Shown piece by piece: positions 46,096 to 54,752 of a stretch of 64,000 nt of DNA (positions within the stretch are counted from its first letter, which is position 1; every line of letters begins with the position of its first letter). Source of the stretch: Gammaproteobacteria bacterium. Lineage in GTDB: Bacteria; Pseudomonadota; Gammaproteobacteria; Burkholderiales; Sulfuricellaceae. The notes beneath the pieces were generated by a model, which worked only from the letters and a program-made list of their open reading frames with translations, was not told the origin of the DNA and searched no databases. The translations under genes were made by a program, and so were the position numbers. The DNA is taken from the NCBI GenBank assembly GCA_018824405.1, contig JAHJGO010000011.1, positions 419,783 to 483,782 on the forward strand, written 5' to 3'.

Positions 46096-47141
46096 TGTCT
46101 GAATTCGCGCAGCAACTGATCTGCTGGCATAAGCTGCACGGTCGTCACGGATTGCCGTGGCAGGGCAGTCGCGATCCCTATGCTGTGTGGCTGTCGGAAA
46201 TCATGCTGCAGCAAACCCAGGTTTCCTCCGTCATTCCCTATTACCTGCGCTTTCTGGGGCGCTTTCCGGATATCGCCACGCTCGCTGCCGCTGACCAGGA
46301 CGAGGTGCTGGCGCACTGGAGCGGTCTGGGATACTACTCGCGGGCGCGCAACCTGCACCGTGCTGCACAGATCATGGCGGAAACTCATGCCGCCGAGTTC
46401 CCGCGCGAGTTCGAGCAGATACTGGGACTTCCGGGCATCGGCCGTTCTACCGCGTCGGCCATCGGCGCTTTTTCCTTCGGTACGCGCCGGGCGATCCTGG
46501 ACGGCAATGTGAAGCGGGTGCTGGCTCGTTACCTGGCAGTAGCGGGGTATCCGGGCGAGAAAAAGGTGGCGGATCTTCTTTGGCGCCATGCCGAGGATCT
46601 GCTTCCGGAAACTGAAATCGAGACCTACACTCAGGCCCTGATGGATCTGGGGGCAACTGTCTGCACGCGCGGCAAGCCGAATTGTGGCGCTTGCCCGGTG
46701 AGTGCGGATTGCGTCGCCCATCAGCAAGGGCACCAGACGGAATTTCCCCAGCCACGACCACGCAAGGCCCAGCCCGAGAAAGCAACCACCATGTTGCTGT
46801 TCATGCATCAGGGAGAAATTTTTCTGGAAAAGCGCCCGCCGGCTGGAATCTGGGGTGGACTATGGAGTTTCCCGGAAATCGCTGTTTCGGAAGATGCACG
46901 GCAGCATGCCGAGACCTGTTTTGGATTCGAGTCTGATCAGGCAGAGGCCAGACCGCCCATGAAGCACGTTTTTACTCATTTCCGGCTGAATATCAAACCG
47001 CTGCTCATCAATATCAGGAAAATCCAGCCAATGGCGCGTCAGCAGGAGGGGATTTGGCTGACCATCGAGGACGCCATGGAGGGAGCCATCCCAACGCCGG
47101 TGCGCAAACTGCTCGCAGGTTTGAGAAAGCCGCCGGCGTAG
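46095..47141 (+). CDS. mutY: A/G-specific adenine DNA glycosylase
   Basis: Removes A mispaired with 8-oxoguanine. The 348 residues show WYHKHGR-equivalent WHKLHGRHGLPWQ at the N terminus, EIMLQQTQVSSVIPYY, the helix-hairpin-helix LPGIGRSTASAIGAFSF with the catalytic Asp in ILDGNVKRVL, a [4Fe-4S] cluster from C-x6-C-x2-C-x5-C (CTRGKPNCGACPVSADC), and a C-terminal MutT-like domain recognising 8-oxoG. Translationally coupled to asmA. Confidence 0.96.
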   Translation: MSEFAQQLICWHKLHGRHGLPWQGSRDPYAVWLSEIMLQQTQVSSVIPYYLRFLGRFPDIATLAAADQDEVLAHWSGLGYYSRARNLHRAAQIMAETHAAEFPREFEQILGLPGIGRSTASAIGAFSFGTRRAILDGNVKRVLARYLAVAGYPGEKKVADLLWRHAEDLLPETEIETYTQALMDLGATVCTRGKPNCGACPVSADCVAHQQGHQTEFPQPRPRKAQPEKATTMLLFMHQGEIFLEKRPPAGIWGGLWSFPEIAVSEDARQHAETCFGFESDQAEARPPMKHVFTHFRLNIKPLLINIRKIQPMARQQEGIWLTIEDAMEGAIPTPVRKLLAGLRKPPA

Positions 47142-47186
47142 GCCGTAAATCCTCCCGACAGATCAGACCGCTTGCCGGTCCCGAGA

Positions 47187-48293
47187 TTAGCTGATTCCCG
47201 ATGTTGCCAGCAAACCGCTTGCCAGAAACCCGGCGGGTAACAACAAATGCATTTTTGTGGAGAACGATTGGCTTTCTATCCATTGATAAAACAGCCCGCC
47301 TCCCAGAATGCTGATGCCGATGGCCAGCAGCATTCCGAAGGCGTTGGCGACTGGCTGTTGCGGGAAGAAATGGAATGCGGTTGCGTTGACCAGCAGGATC
47401 AAAGGGAAATGGACCAGGAAGACCGAAAATGAAATGCGCCCGAGATAAGCCAAGGGGCGGAATGCGGGCCAGCTTCCCATACGGCTGGATGGTTTTGACA
47501 AACCCAGCGCTAGCGCCAAAATGCCGGCAACCGCAATACGGTCGCGATACTCCACCAGCAATGCTGCTGCGAGTAGCGTGGCCAGCAAACCCAGCCAAAG
47601 TGCGGGGTGGCGACTATGGGCAGCCCAGTAGGCCAGCATGCCGAGTCCGTATGAGCCAAAAAAATAGAATGCGGTTTTGTCCCAGGCTTGATCCCGATTA
47701 AAAAAGAATAGAGAGGTCAGCGCTAGGATGGTAACCAGCAAAGGCGCAATTGTCCTTGCTGTGAAACTGACTTGTCTTGGGAGCCAGAGCAGAAGGGCGC
47801 TAAGGGCAAATAGCTGAAAATCAATGGCGATATACCAGATGCCTGCGGATAGCGCGTCCTGGTTAAGCAAGTCCTGAAGCAGCAAGGTGTGAGCAAGGAG
47901 TTGGGGGATGCTCGGTGTATCCGGAATAGAGTCGTGATTCATCCAGCCCCTTGCCAGTGCGGCGCAGGCGATTGCCAGCGTGAGTGCCGCAAGATATGGG
48001 ATGGCCAGTCGCACATAGCGTTGTCCGATAATTGGTAAAGGGGAGGCAACGAGTGAAATCCCTTGAGGCGCAAATTTTCTGGCCGCCAAAAAACCGGCTA
48101 TGACAAAAAAGGCCTGCACTGCAAGCCGTCCGTACTGGTATAGCCAGTCGATCAAGCCGGGAAATAGCGGATAAGCCACATCCGACATAGGGCCGTAGAC
48201 CGCGAGGTGATGCAATACGATCATCAGGCAGGCTATGGCCTTGAAAGCATCCAGTACAGGTATTCTAGAGATATCAGGCTGCGTGTTTTTCAT
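47187..48293 (-). CDS. Acyltransferase family 3 membrane protein
   Basis: A 368-residue protein with about ten predicted membrane segments and the acyltransferase-3 hallmark near the N terminus: RIPVLDAFKAIACLMIVLHHLAVYG, with the active-site His in LHH (residues 27-28). Such enzymes O-acylate surface polysaccharides, lipids or peptidoglycan precursors. No polysaccharide cluster is nearby, so the acceptor cannot be named. It is convergent with mutY. Confidence 0.85.
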   Translation of the reverse strand: MKNTQPDISRIPVLDAFKAIACLMIVLHHLAVYGPMSDVAYPLFPGLIDWLYQYGRLAVQAFFVIAGFLAARKFAPQGISLVASPLPIIGQRYVRLAIPYLAALTLAIACAALARGWMNHDSIPDTPSIPQLLAHTLLLQDLLNQDALSAGIWYIAIDFQLFALSALLLWLPRQVSFTARTIAPLLVTILALTSLFFFNRDQAWDKTAFYFFGSYGLGMLAYWAAHSRHPALWLGLLATLLAAALLVEYRDRIAVAGILALALGLSKPSSRMGSWPAFRPLAYLGRISFSVFLVHFPLILLVNATAFHFFPQQPVANAFGMLLAIGISILGGGLFYQWIESQSFSTKMHLLLPAGFLASGLLATSGIS

Positions 48294-48385
48294 TGCTTAA
48301 AGTGCCTAGGTTCCCTGAACAGAGTCAAGCAGACGTCATGGTTTCGAGTAAATAAAATATTAGGGTGGCTACAGAACGAGCAAGC

Positions 48386-48432
48386 CGTCCGGGCTCCCGG
48401 ACGTGGCGGCAACCACGAATGCGCACGCATTC
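48386..48432. other. Three tandem hairpins, possible structured RNA
   Basis: Three adjacent inverted repeats fill 47 nt: CGTCCGGG/CCCGGACG (48386-48403, 2-nt loop or 7-bp stem with GCTC loop), CGTGG/CCACG (48402-48417), and GAATGC/GCATTC (48417-48432, loop GCAC). Neighbouring stems share one or two bases, so they may switch. The surrounding 245-nt gap (48294-48538) holds no convincing gene; a 22-codon frame with GGGGG upstream (48453-48521) is doubtful. No riboswitch class that I know fits. Either strand could be transcribed. Confidence 0.4.
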
Positions 48433-48538
48433 TAATGGTTTATGGGGGCTTTATGAAGTTAATCAGCGTTGCTGAGGGCGTGAGAGAGCAGGTCGGACTT
48501 TTGATGTCGGCAGTGCCCTGATTAATATGTGCACGACT

Positions 48539-48901
48539 TTATATGTAGGATTTCATCGAACTGCGCCTGCCGGGCTTCTTTTTCTGGATCACTACGCCCT
48601 TGACCGCATCCGGACCGGAAATCTGCTCGGTGGGGTAGAGGTCATTGAGTGCGCTCAGATACCATTTGTCATCGCGGATCCGCAACTGGCGGAAGGTGTA
48701 TTCGTCCCTGTGGTAGGCGACCACGTATGAGCCGTCGGTTGCCAGTCCTTCCGGTTCGACCACGATGATGTCGCCATTCTCGAATTCGGGCAGCATGCTG
48801 TCGCCAAGCACCATCAGGGCGTAAGGTTCACCGCTGGAACATGCGCTGGCGGCCTCGTCTTCAGGGATGTTATGGATGGGGATGGTTTTTCTGGTCTGCA
48901 T
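48539..48901 (-). CDS. HTH-less S24/LexA-like peptidase-fold protein
   Basis: A 120-residue protein that is essentially only the LexA/UmuD S24 domain, with no N-terminal HTH. The Ser nucleophile motif is present (VLGDSMLPEFENGDIIVVEPEG, Ser35), but the general-base Lys position is Arg71 (EYTFRQLRI where UmuD has a TVK sequence). The tail is basic (KKKPGRRSSMK). The start is the ATG at 48901; a longer frame overlaps divergent tatD and is rejected. It may be a catalytically weak UmuD-like or regulatory protein. It is divergent from tatD with 96 nt between. Confidence 0.7.
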   Translation of the reverse strand: MQTRKTIPIHNIPEDEAASACSSGEPYALMVLGDSMLPEFENGDIIVVEPEGLATDGSYVVAYHRDEYTFRQLRIRDDKWYLSALNDLYPTEQISGPDAVKGVVIQKKKPGRRSSMKSYI

Positions 48902-48997
48902 ATTCCGGGAATCCTGAATCAATGGGGCGATGCTAAACTGTCGCAAAATTTTATCACCATATAATGGTGGCCAATTCAGTGTATTGCAAGCCTTGCC

Positions 48998-49762
48998 ATG
49001 TTGATTGATACCCACTGCCACCTTGATGCTGCCGAGTTCGACCCGGATCGTGATCGGGCAGTAGCAGCCGCGCGCGCAGCAGGCGTAGAAATCCAGATTG
49101 TGCCGGCAGTAGAAAAGGATAATTTTGCTGCGGTGCTGGAGTGCTGCAGGCGCTATCCCGGGTGCTATCCGGCACTGGGTATTCACCCCATGTATGTTGA
49201 TCGCGCGCAGCCAGTGGATATCGTCGCCTTGCGCGCTGCAGTGAAGCAGGAAAAGCTGGTGGCGATTGGCGAAATCGGTCTTGATTTTTTTGTGCCGGAC
49301 TATGATCGAGAGATGCAGGAATTCTATTTTGTCGAGCAGCTGAAGGTCGCCCGGGATTCTGATTTACCGGTGCTGCTGCATATTCGTCGTGCACAGGATC
49401 AGGTACTCAAGCATCTGCGCCGCATCCATGTGTGCGGTGGTATTGCCCATGCATTCAACGGCAGCCGTCAGCAGGCCGATGAATTTATAAAACTGGGCTT
49501 CAGGCTGGGCTTCGGCGGCGCCATGACCTATCCTCGCGCTACCCGTCTGCGGGAGTTGGCGGCCACCCTGCCGCTGGAAGCCATCGTGCTGGAAACCGAT
49601 GCGCCGGATATGGCGCCAGTCTGGATTGGAAAGGGGCGCAACAGTTCTGAAGCTTTGCCGCGAATCGCGCAGACTCTGGCGGAGTTGCGCGGCATCTCGC
49701 TTGAAGAGGTGGCTCGGGAGACGAGCGTCAATGCTTGTGCCGTGGTGAAAGGCCTGGCATGA
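48998..49762 (+). CDS. tatD: TatD-family metal-dependent DNase
   Basis: A 254-residue TIM-barrel hydrolase with the metal site IDTHCHLDAAEFD (HxH), GEIGLDFFVPDYD with the Glu ligand, VLLHIRRA, IAHAFNGS and ETDAPDMAPVW. TatD enzymes act as 3'-5' DNases in repair. The specific paralogue (TatD, YcfH, YjjV) is not resolved; the length and the 4-nt overlap with the next gene favour the YjjV/TatD type. Start ATG at 48998, weak ribosome binding site. Confidence 0.9.
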   Translation: MLIDTHCHLDAAEFDPDRDRAVAAARAAGVEIQIVPAVEKDNFAAVLECCRRYPGCYPALGIHPMYVDRAQPVDIVALRAAVKQEKLVAIGEIGLDFFVPDYDREMQEFYFVEQLKVARDSDLPVLLHIRRAQDQVLKHLRRIHVCGGIAHAFNGSRQQADEFIKLGFRLGFGGAMTYPRATRLRELAATLPLEAIVLETDAPDMAPVWIGKGRNSSEALPRIAQTLAELRGISLEEVARETSVNACAVVKGLA

Positions 49763-50643
49763 GTGCCGTCAGGAATATGGCCCTGCTTTCGATTGCGGCA
49801 GCAGTCGTAACGCTGGTGCTCAAGTTCGGCGCGTGGTTCCTTACCGGTTCGGTGAGCCTGTTTTCCGACGCCATAGAATCTTTTGTCAACCTCGCGGCGG
49901 GCCTGATGGTCTTCTGGATGCTGACCATCGCGGCGCGCCCGGCGGATGCCGGACATGCCTATGGCCACGACAAGGCAGAATATTTTTCCAGCGGTGTCGA
50001 GGGCGCGCTGATTCTGGTGGCGGCAGCTTCCATCATCTATGCCGCTGTGGAGCGTTTCTTACATCCCGCGCCACTCTCCCATCTCGGTTTGGGCTTGCTG
50101 GTGTCCGGATTGGCTGCGCTGGTGAATCTAGCGGCGGCGCGCATGCTGCTCAAGGTGGCGCGGGAAAAGGACAGCATCGCACTGGAAGCGGATGCCCGGC
50201 ATCTGCTCACCGATGTCTGGACCTCCGCAGGTGTGCTGGGCGGGTTGGTGGTGGTAATGTTCGCTCCGCCTGCGTGGCAGGTGCTCGATCCCGTCATGGC
50301 GGTGCTGGTTGGCGCCAATATCGTGATGACCGGGGTGAAGCTGCTGCGCCGCTCGCTGGATGGCTTGATGGATGCCGCCTTGCCGGAGCAGGAAATCCGT
50401 TTCATCGAAAGCGCGATCCGCGTCATGCTGCCATCCGGGGCAACATTCCACGATTTGCGCAGCCGCAAGGCCGGGCCGCGACGCTTTATCGAATTCCACT
50501 TGCTGGTGCCCGGCGAGACCAGCGTGCGGACATCCCACGACCTGTGTGATCGCATTGAAGAAGAAATTGCGCGTGAGCTGGCGCAAACCTCGGTCATTAT
50601 CCACGTTGAACCTACTGAAACCCATTCCGGAGAAAACTCATGA
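49759..50643 (+). CDS. Cation diffusion facilitator (CDF) metal exporter
   Basis: A 294-residue six-segment exporter of divalent metals such as Zn, Fe or Mn. Metal-site residues are in LFSDAIESFVNLAAG and GHDKAEYFSSGVEG (first HxxxD-type pair), and ALEADARHLLTDVWTSAGVLGG (second). The C-terminal domain is the cytoplasmic ferredoxin-like fold. The metal cannot be read from these motifs with confidence. The ATG at 49759 overlaps the tatD stop (ATGA). Confidence 0.9.
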   Translation: MSAVRNMALLSIAAAVVTLVLKFGAWFLTGSVSLFSDAIESFVNLAAGLMVFWMLTIAARPADAGHAYGHDKAEYFSSGVEGALILVAAASIIYAAVERFLHPAPLSHLGLGLLVSGLAALVNLAAARMLLKVAREKDSIALEADARHLLTDVWTSAGVLGGLVVVMFAPPAWQVLDPVMAVLVGANIVMTGVKLLRRSLDGLMDAALPEQEIRFIESAIRVMLPSGATFHDLRSRKAGPRRFIEFHLLVPGETSVRTSHDLCDRIEEEIARELAQTSVIIHVEPTETHSGENS

Positions 50644-51368
50644 ACGGCCTGTTGCCCCAATTCGAGCGTACACACATCCTGCTGGGGGATGACGGCGTGT
50701 CCAGACTGGCGCAGAAACACGTGTTTGTTGCGGGGCTGGGCGGTGTCGGCTCCTACTGCGCCGAAGCGCTGGCGCGTGCCGGCGTGGGGCGTTTGACGCT
50801 GCTTGACCATGATGTGGTGGGTACCAGCAATATCAACCGCCAGTTGCCGGCGTTGCTCTCCACTGTCGGCCAGTCCAAGGCGGAATTGATGCGGGCACGC
50901 ATCGCTGACATTAATCCCGAATGCCGGCTGGAGATACTGCGCACTTTCCTGAATAGCGAGAATGTCAATGAACTGGTGCCGGACTGCGACTATGTCGTGG
51001 ATGCGATTGATTCCCTTGCCTGCAAGGTGGCGCTTGTAGGCGAGAGTGTGAAACGCGGTCTCCGGGTGGCGTCCAGCATGGGGGCCGGCAATCGACTCGA
51101 CCCGGGGAAGGTCAAAATTGCTGATATAGGCAAAACGGAGATGTGCCCGCTGGCAAAACAGATGCGCAAGCGACTCCATCGCCACTACAACCTGCGCAAG
51201 GGGGTGCTGACCGTGTTTTCGGATGAGCAGCCGCGCGCGCCGTTGCCGCCGCAGCCGGTCGATGGGCCGGGGCGCGCACGCGCGGTGAATGGCACGATCA
51301 GCTATATGCCGCCGTTGTTCGGGATGATGCTGGCGGGCGTCGTGATCAAGGCGTTGCTGGAATCATGA
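50640..51368 (+). CDS. tcdA: tRNA threonylcarbamoyladenosine dehydratase (TcdA/CsdL type)
   Basis: E1-like ThiF-fold protein of 242 residues that cyclises t6A37 in tRNA to ct6A using ATP. Motifs: the nucleotide loop VAGLGGVGSYCAEALARAGVG, LDHDVVGTSNINRQ, and DYVVDAIDSLACKVAL; it lacks the C-terminal catalytic Cys of ubiquitin-like E1 enzymes. The assignment to TcdA rather than MoeB/HesA is based on the start and on FERTHILLGDDGVSRLAQ. It overlaps its neighbours by 4 nt at both ends. Confidence 0.9.
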   Translation: MNGLLPQFERTHILLGDDGVSRLAQKHVFVAGLGGVGSYCAEALARAGVGRLTLLDHDVVGTSNINRQLPALLSTVGQSKAELMRARIADINPECRLEILRTFLNSENVNELVPDCDYVVDAIDSLACKVALVGESVKRGLRVASSMGAGNRLDPGKVKIADIGKTEMCPLAKQMRKRLHRHYNLRKGVLTVFSDEQPRAPLPPQPVDGPGRARAVNGTISYMPPLFGMMLAGVVIKALLES

Positions 51369-51964
51369 GCACAGAGCAGAAGATTTCGGCCATTGTTCTG
51401 GCCGGCGGTCGCGGGCGACGCATGGGCGAGATGGACAAGGGTTTGCTGTTGCTGCAAGGCAAGCCGCTAGTGAGCTGGGTGGTGGATCGAATCTCACCAC
51501 AGGTGGACGAGGTAGTGATCAGCGCCAACCGAAATCTGGCGCATTACCGCGAGTTGGGATATGCAGTCCTGCCGGATGAAATGCTCGATTTTCCCGGCCC
51601 TCTGGCGGGGCTGCACCGGGCGATGGCTGTGGTGCGCCATCCGTTATGGTTTAGCGTCCCCTGTGACACACCGTTTCTTCCCGAGGATCTCGTGAGGCGT
51701 TTGTATGCCGCGTTGCGGGCTGACGGGGCTGAATTGGCTGTGGCCGCGGTTGAGGGGCGGAAACAGCCGGCAATTTGTCTGGGCTATACGCATTTGCGAG
51801 CTGGATTGGGAGATTTTCTTGCAGGTGGCGGGCGTCGGGTGGGTGAGTGGCAATCGGGTTTGCGTTGGACGACAGCACTATTTGATGATTTGCAATCGTT
51901 CAACAATATCAATGCCATGGCCGATCTGGAAGAGGCAGAAGCCAAAGTGGATGGCAGTAAATGA
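51365..51964 (+). CDS. mobA: Molybdenum cofactor guanylyltransferase
   Basis: Attaches GMP to molybdopterin to form the bis-MGD precursor. The 199 residues include the GTP loop LAGGRGRRMGEMDKGLLLLQGKPL, CDTPFLPEDLVRRL, and EGRKQPAICL; the length matches E. coli MobA. It implies that this organism makes bis-MGD enzymes such as formate dehydrogenase or nitrate reductase, none of which are in the window. It overlaps tcdA by 4 nt and ends the tatD-CDF-tcdA-mobA unit. Confidence 0.94.
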   Translation: MSTEQKISAIVLAGGRGRRMGEMDKGLLLLQGKPLVSWVVDRISPQVDEVVISANRNLAHYRELGYAVLPDEMLDFPGPLAGLHRAMAVVRHPLWFSVPCDTPFLPEDLVRRLYAALRADGAELAVAAVEGRKQPAICLGYTHLRAGLGDFLAGGGRRVGEWQSGLRWTTALFDDLQSFNNINAMADLEEAEAKVDGSK

Positions 51965-52057
51965 CTAATTTTCCCAAAAAGGATGGAATTGTCCGGTAGA
52001 AATTCGGTACAATTACGGCTTTGAAAATTTTAGATCTCGTTGAACAGGGATGTGGAT

Positions 52058-52651
52058 ATGAGCAAGAAAGAAGTGGATCGTAGTAAACGGCGGTTTCTGA
52101 TCGCCGCCACCACAGCAGTCGGTGGTGTTGCGGCGGTGGGTGCCGCGGTGCCTTTCGTCATGAGCATGCTGCCGAGCGAGCGCGCCAAGGCGGCCGGTGC
52201 TCCGGTGGAAGTGGATATCAGCAAGATCGAGCCGGGTATGATGTTGAACGTCGAGTGGCAGGGCAAGCCGGTGTGGGTTGTCAACCGCACCAAGGCGATG
52301 CTGGATGCGCTCAGCAAGCTCGATAGTCAAATGGCTGATCCCAAATCGGATATCCCGCAGCAGCCCGAGTATTGCCAGAACGCCGTGCGTTCCATCAAGC
52401 CCGAGATTCTGGTGGCCGTGGGTATTTGTACCCACCTTGGATGTTCACCGACGTACCGTCCGGAAGTGGCTCCTGCCGATCTGGGTCCAGACTGGGCCGG
52501 TGGATTCTTCTGCCCTTGCCACGGTTCCCGTTTCGACATGGCGGCGCGTGTATACGCTGGTGTTCCTGCGCCTACCAACCTGGTGATTCCGAAGCACAAG
52601 TATTTGAGTGACAGCCGTCTATTGATCGGCGACGACAGTAAGGGAGCCTAA
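52058..52651 (+). CDS. petA: Ubiquinol-cytochrome c reductase Rieske iron-sulfur subunit
   Basis: The Rieske [2Fe-2S] subunit of the bc1 complex, 197 residues. A twin-arginine signal SKRRFLIAATT and membrane anchor occupy the first 40 residues; the cluster is bound by CTHLGC and CPCHGSRFD. The start is the ATG at 52058, after AGGGA; a TTG at 52040 is an alternative. It heads petABC, with petB 4 nt downstream. Confidence 0.96.
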   Translation: MSKKEVDRSKRRFLIAATTAVGGVAAVGAAVPFVMSMLPSERAKAAGAPVEVDISKIEPGMMLNVEWQGKPVWVVNRTKAMLDALSKLDSQMADPKSDIPQQPEYCQNAVRSIKPEILVAVGICTHLGCSPTYRPEVAPADLGPDWAGGFFCPCHGSRFDMAARVYAGVPAPTNLVIPKHKYLSDSRLLIGDDSKGA

Positions 52652-52655
52652 ATAA

Positions 52656-53891
52656 ATGAACAGTCTGACTAAAGTGATGGGCTGGATTGATGAGCGGTTC
52701 CCGCTGACTTCCAACTGGAAAGCACACCTTTCCGAGTATTACGCTCCAAAAAACTTCAACTTCTGGTACTTCTTCGGTTCTCTGGCCATGCTGGTGCTTG
52801 TGCTGCAGATCGTGACCGGTATTTTCCTGACCATGCATTACAAGCCCGATGTCAATATGGCTTTTGCATCGGTGGAGTACATCATGCGCGATGTGTCCTG
52901 GGGTTGGCTGATCCGCTATATGCACTCGACAGGTGCCTCGGCGTTCTTTGTTGTGGTGTATCTGCACATGATGCGTGGCTTGATGTACGGTTCCTATCGC
53001 AAGCCGCGCGAACTGATCTGGATTTTCGGCATGCTGATTTACCTGGCACTGATGGCCGAGGCCTTCATGGGTTACCTGCTGCCATGGGGACAGATGTCCT
53101 ACTGGGGTGCCCAGGTGATTATTAACCTGTTCACAGCCATTCCCTTTGTCGGTCCGGATCTTTCAGTATGGATACGTGGTGACTACGTGATTGGCGATGC
53201 CACCCTTAACCGCTTCTTCGCATTCCACGTCATTGCTGTGCCGCTGGTGTTGCTCGGCCTGGTTGTTGCACACATCATTGCGCTGCATGAAGTCGGCTCC
53301 AACAATCCGGACGGTATCGAGATCAAAAAGAACAAAGATCCGGTGACCCACATTCCGCTGGATGGCATTCCTTTCCACCCCTATTACTCGGTGAAAGATA
53401 TCGTGGGCGTGGTGGTGTTCCTGATGGTGTTCTCGGCAATCGTGTTCTTCGCACCGGATATGGGTGGGTACTTCCTGGAATACAATAACTTTGTTCCGGC
53501 TGATCCGTTCAAGACTCCGGAGCATATCGCACCAGTCTGGTATTTCACGCCTTTCTACGCCATTCTGCGTGCTGTGCCGCCGATGTTCGGCTCACAGTTC
53601 CCTGGTGTGGTTGCCATGGGTGTGGCGGTGATGATCCTGTTCTTCCTGCCATGGCTGGACAGAGGCAACGTCAAATCCATCCGCTACCGTGGCACTATTT
53701 ACAAGGTTGCGCTGGCTCTGTTCGTCATCAGTTTTGTTGGCCTGGGTGTGCTCGGTGTACTGCCGTCCACTCCGCTCTATACCATCTTTGCTCAGATTCT
53801 GAGCCTGGTGTACTTCGCCTTCTTCTTCCTGATGCCGTGGTATACCAAGATCGACAAGACCAAGCCAGTTCCTGAACGGGTAACGGGTTAA
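52656..53891 (+). CDS. petB: Cytochrome b of the bc1 complex
   Basis: The 411-residue membrane subunit with both hemes, eight membrane segments. Visible: heme-binding histidines in the second and fourth helices (TGIFLTMHYKP and YLHMMRGLMYGSYR), the GYLLPWGQMSYWGAQVI segment, and the PEW-equivalent PVWYFTPFYAIL quinol-oxidation motif. Carries out quinol oxidation at Qo and quinone reduction at Qi. Confidence 0.97.
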   Translation: MNSLTKVMGWIDERFPLTSNWKAHLSEYYAPKNFNFWYFFGSLAMLVLVLQIVTGIFLTMHYKPDVNMAFASVEYIMRDVSWGWLIRYMHSTGASAFFVVVYLHMMRGLMYGSYRKPRELIWIFGMLIYLALMAEAFMGYLLPWGQMSYWGAQVIINLFTAIPFVGPDLSVWIRGDYVIGDATLNRFFAFHVIAVPLVLLGLVVAHIIALHEVGSNNPDGIEIKKNKDPVTHIPLDGIPFHPYYSVKDIVGVVVFLMVFSAIVFFAPDMGGYFLEYNNFVPADPFKTPEHIAPVWYFTPFYAILRAVPPMFGSQFPGVVAMGVAVMILFFLPWLDRGNVKSIRYRGTIYKVALALFVISFVGLGVLGVLPSTPLYTIFAQILSLVYFAFFFLMPWYTKIDKTKPVPERVTG

Positions 53892-53921
53892 TTGAGTACG
53901 CATAGAATGGGATTCGTTAAC

Positions 53922-54641
53922 ATGAATATAATCAAGAAATTGTTGCTGCTGGCGCTGGTGGCGCCTGCAGTGGCCATGGCAAGTAGCGGCGTGCATCTCG
54001 ACAAGGCGCCGTATGACCTGAACGACAAGGCTTCGCTGCAGCGCGGAGCGAAGACCTTCGTCAACTATTGTCTCAACTGCCACAGTGCTTCCTATATGCG
54101 CTACAACCGCCTGCAGGACATTGGCTTGACCAATGACCAGATCAAGGAAAACCTGTTGTTTGCTGCCGAGAAAGTGGGCGAAACAATGGATGTGGCGATG
54201 AGCAAGAAGGATGCGAAAGAATTTTTTGGCGCCACTCCGCCGGATTTGACCGTGATTTCCCGCTCACGCGGCGCGGACTGGCTCTATACCTATCTGCGAA
54301 GCTTCTATCGTGACGACTCCCGCCCAACTGGTTGGAACAACACGGTATTCGACAAGGTCGGCATGCCCCACGTACTATATGAGATGCAGGGCGAGCAGGT
54401 AATGCATATGGAAAAACAAGGTGAGCATGAAACCAGTCATCTGACCCTGGCCAAGGCCGGCACCATGACCGCGCCTGAGTATGATGCAGCCATGTCGGAT
54501 CTGGTGAATTACCTGGTTTACATGGGCGAACCCGCTCAGCAGACGCGCATGCGTCTGGGCGTATTCGTGCTTCTGTTTCTCGGCGTGTTCTTTGTTATCG
54601 CCTACTACCTGAAAAAGGAATTCTGGAAAGATATTCACTAG
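53922..54641 (+). CDS. petC: Cytochrome c1 of the bc1 complex
   Basis: The heme c1 subunit, 239 residues: a signal peptide (1-20), heme motif CLNCH at 50-54, a periplasmic body, and a C-terminal membrane anchor (LGVFVLLFLGVFFVIAYYL). The ATG at 53922 gives a standard signal peptide; the frame extends upstream to TTG at 53892 directly after the petB stop, and ATG at 53907 is also possible. It ends the petABC operon. Confidence 0.95.
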   Translation: MNIIKKLLLLALVAPAVAMASSGVHLDKAPYDLNDKASLQRGAKTFVNYCLNCHSASYMRYNRLQDIGLTNDQIKENLLFAAEKVGETMDVAMSKKDAKEFFGATPPDLTVISRSRGADWLYTYLRSFYRDDSRPTGWNNTVFDKVGMPHVLYEMQGEQVMHMEKQGEHETSHLTLAKAGTMTAPEYDAAMSDLVNYLVYMGEPAQQTRMRLGVFVLLFLGVFFVIAYYLKKEFWKDIH

Positions 54642-54668
54642 AAATTCCAGAGCAGCATGAAAATTTGT

Positions 54669-54711
54669 GCGCCGGTGTGCCTGAAAAGTGCAACCGGCGC
54701 CATGTCTTTTA
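54669..54711 (+). terminator. Candidate terminator of the pet operon
   Basis: GCGCCGGT (54669-54676) and ACCGGCGC (54693-54700) make an 8-bp GC-rich stem with a 16-nt loop, followed by a moderate T-rich run containing TCTTTT. Loop length makes it less certain than the other terminators. Confidence 0.5.
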
Positions 54712-54752
54712 AAGCCAGAAATTAATTAAATCTTCAGAGGTAGCATAAACCC

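Noticed and set aside
48386-48432. A c-di-GMP, glycine, SAH or cobalamin riboswitch
   Set aside because: None of the conserved consensus segments of those classes is present; the region only shows three simple hairpins.
48207-48521. A 104-codon plus-strand frame over the start of the acyltransferase gene
   Set aside because: Its first part is antisense to the acyltransferase gene, and only the last 22 codons from 48453 have any start signal. Too weak to call a gene.
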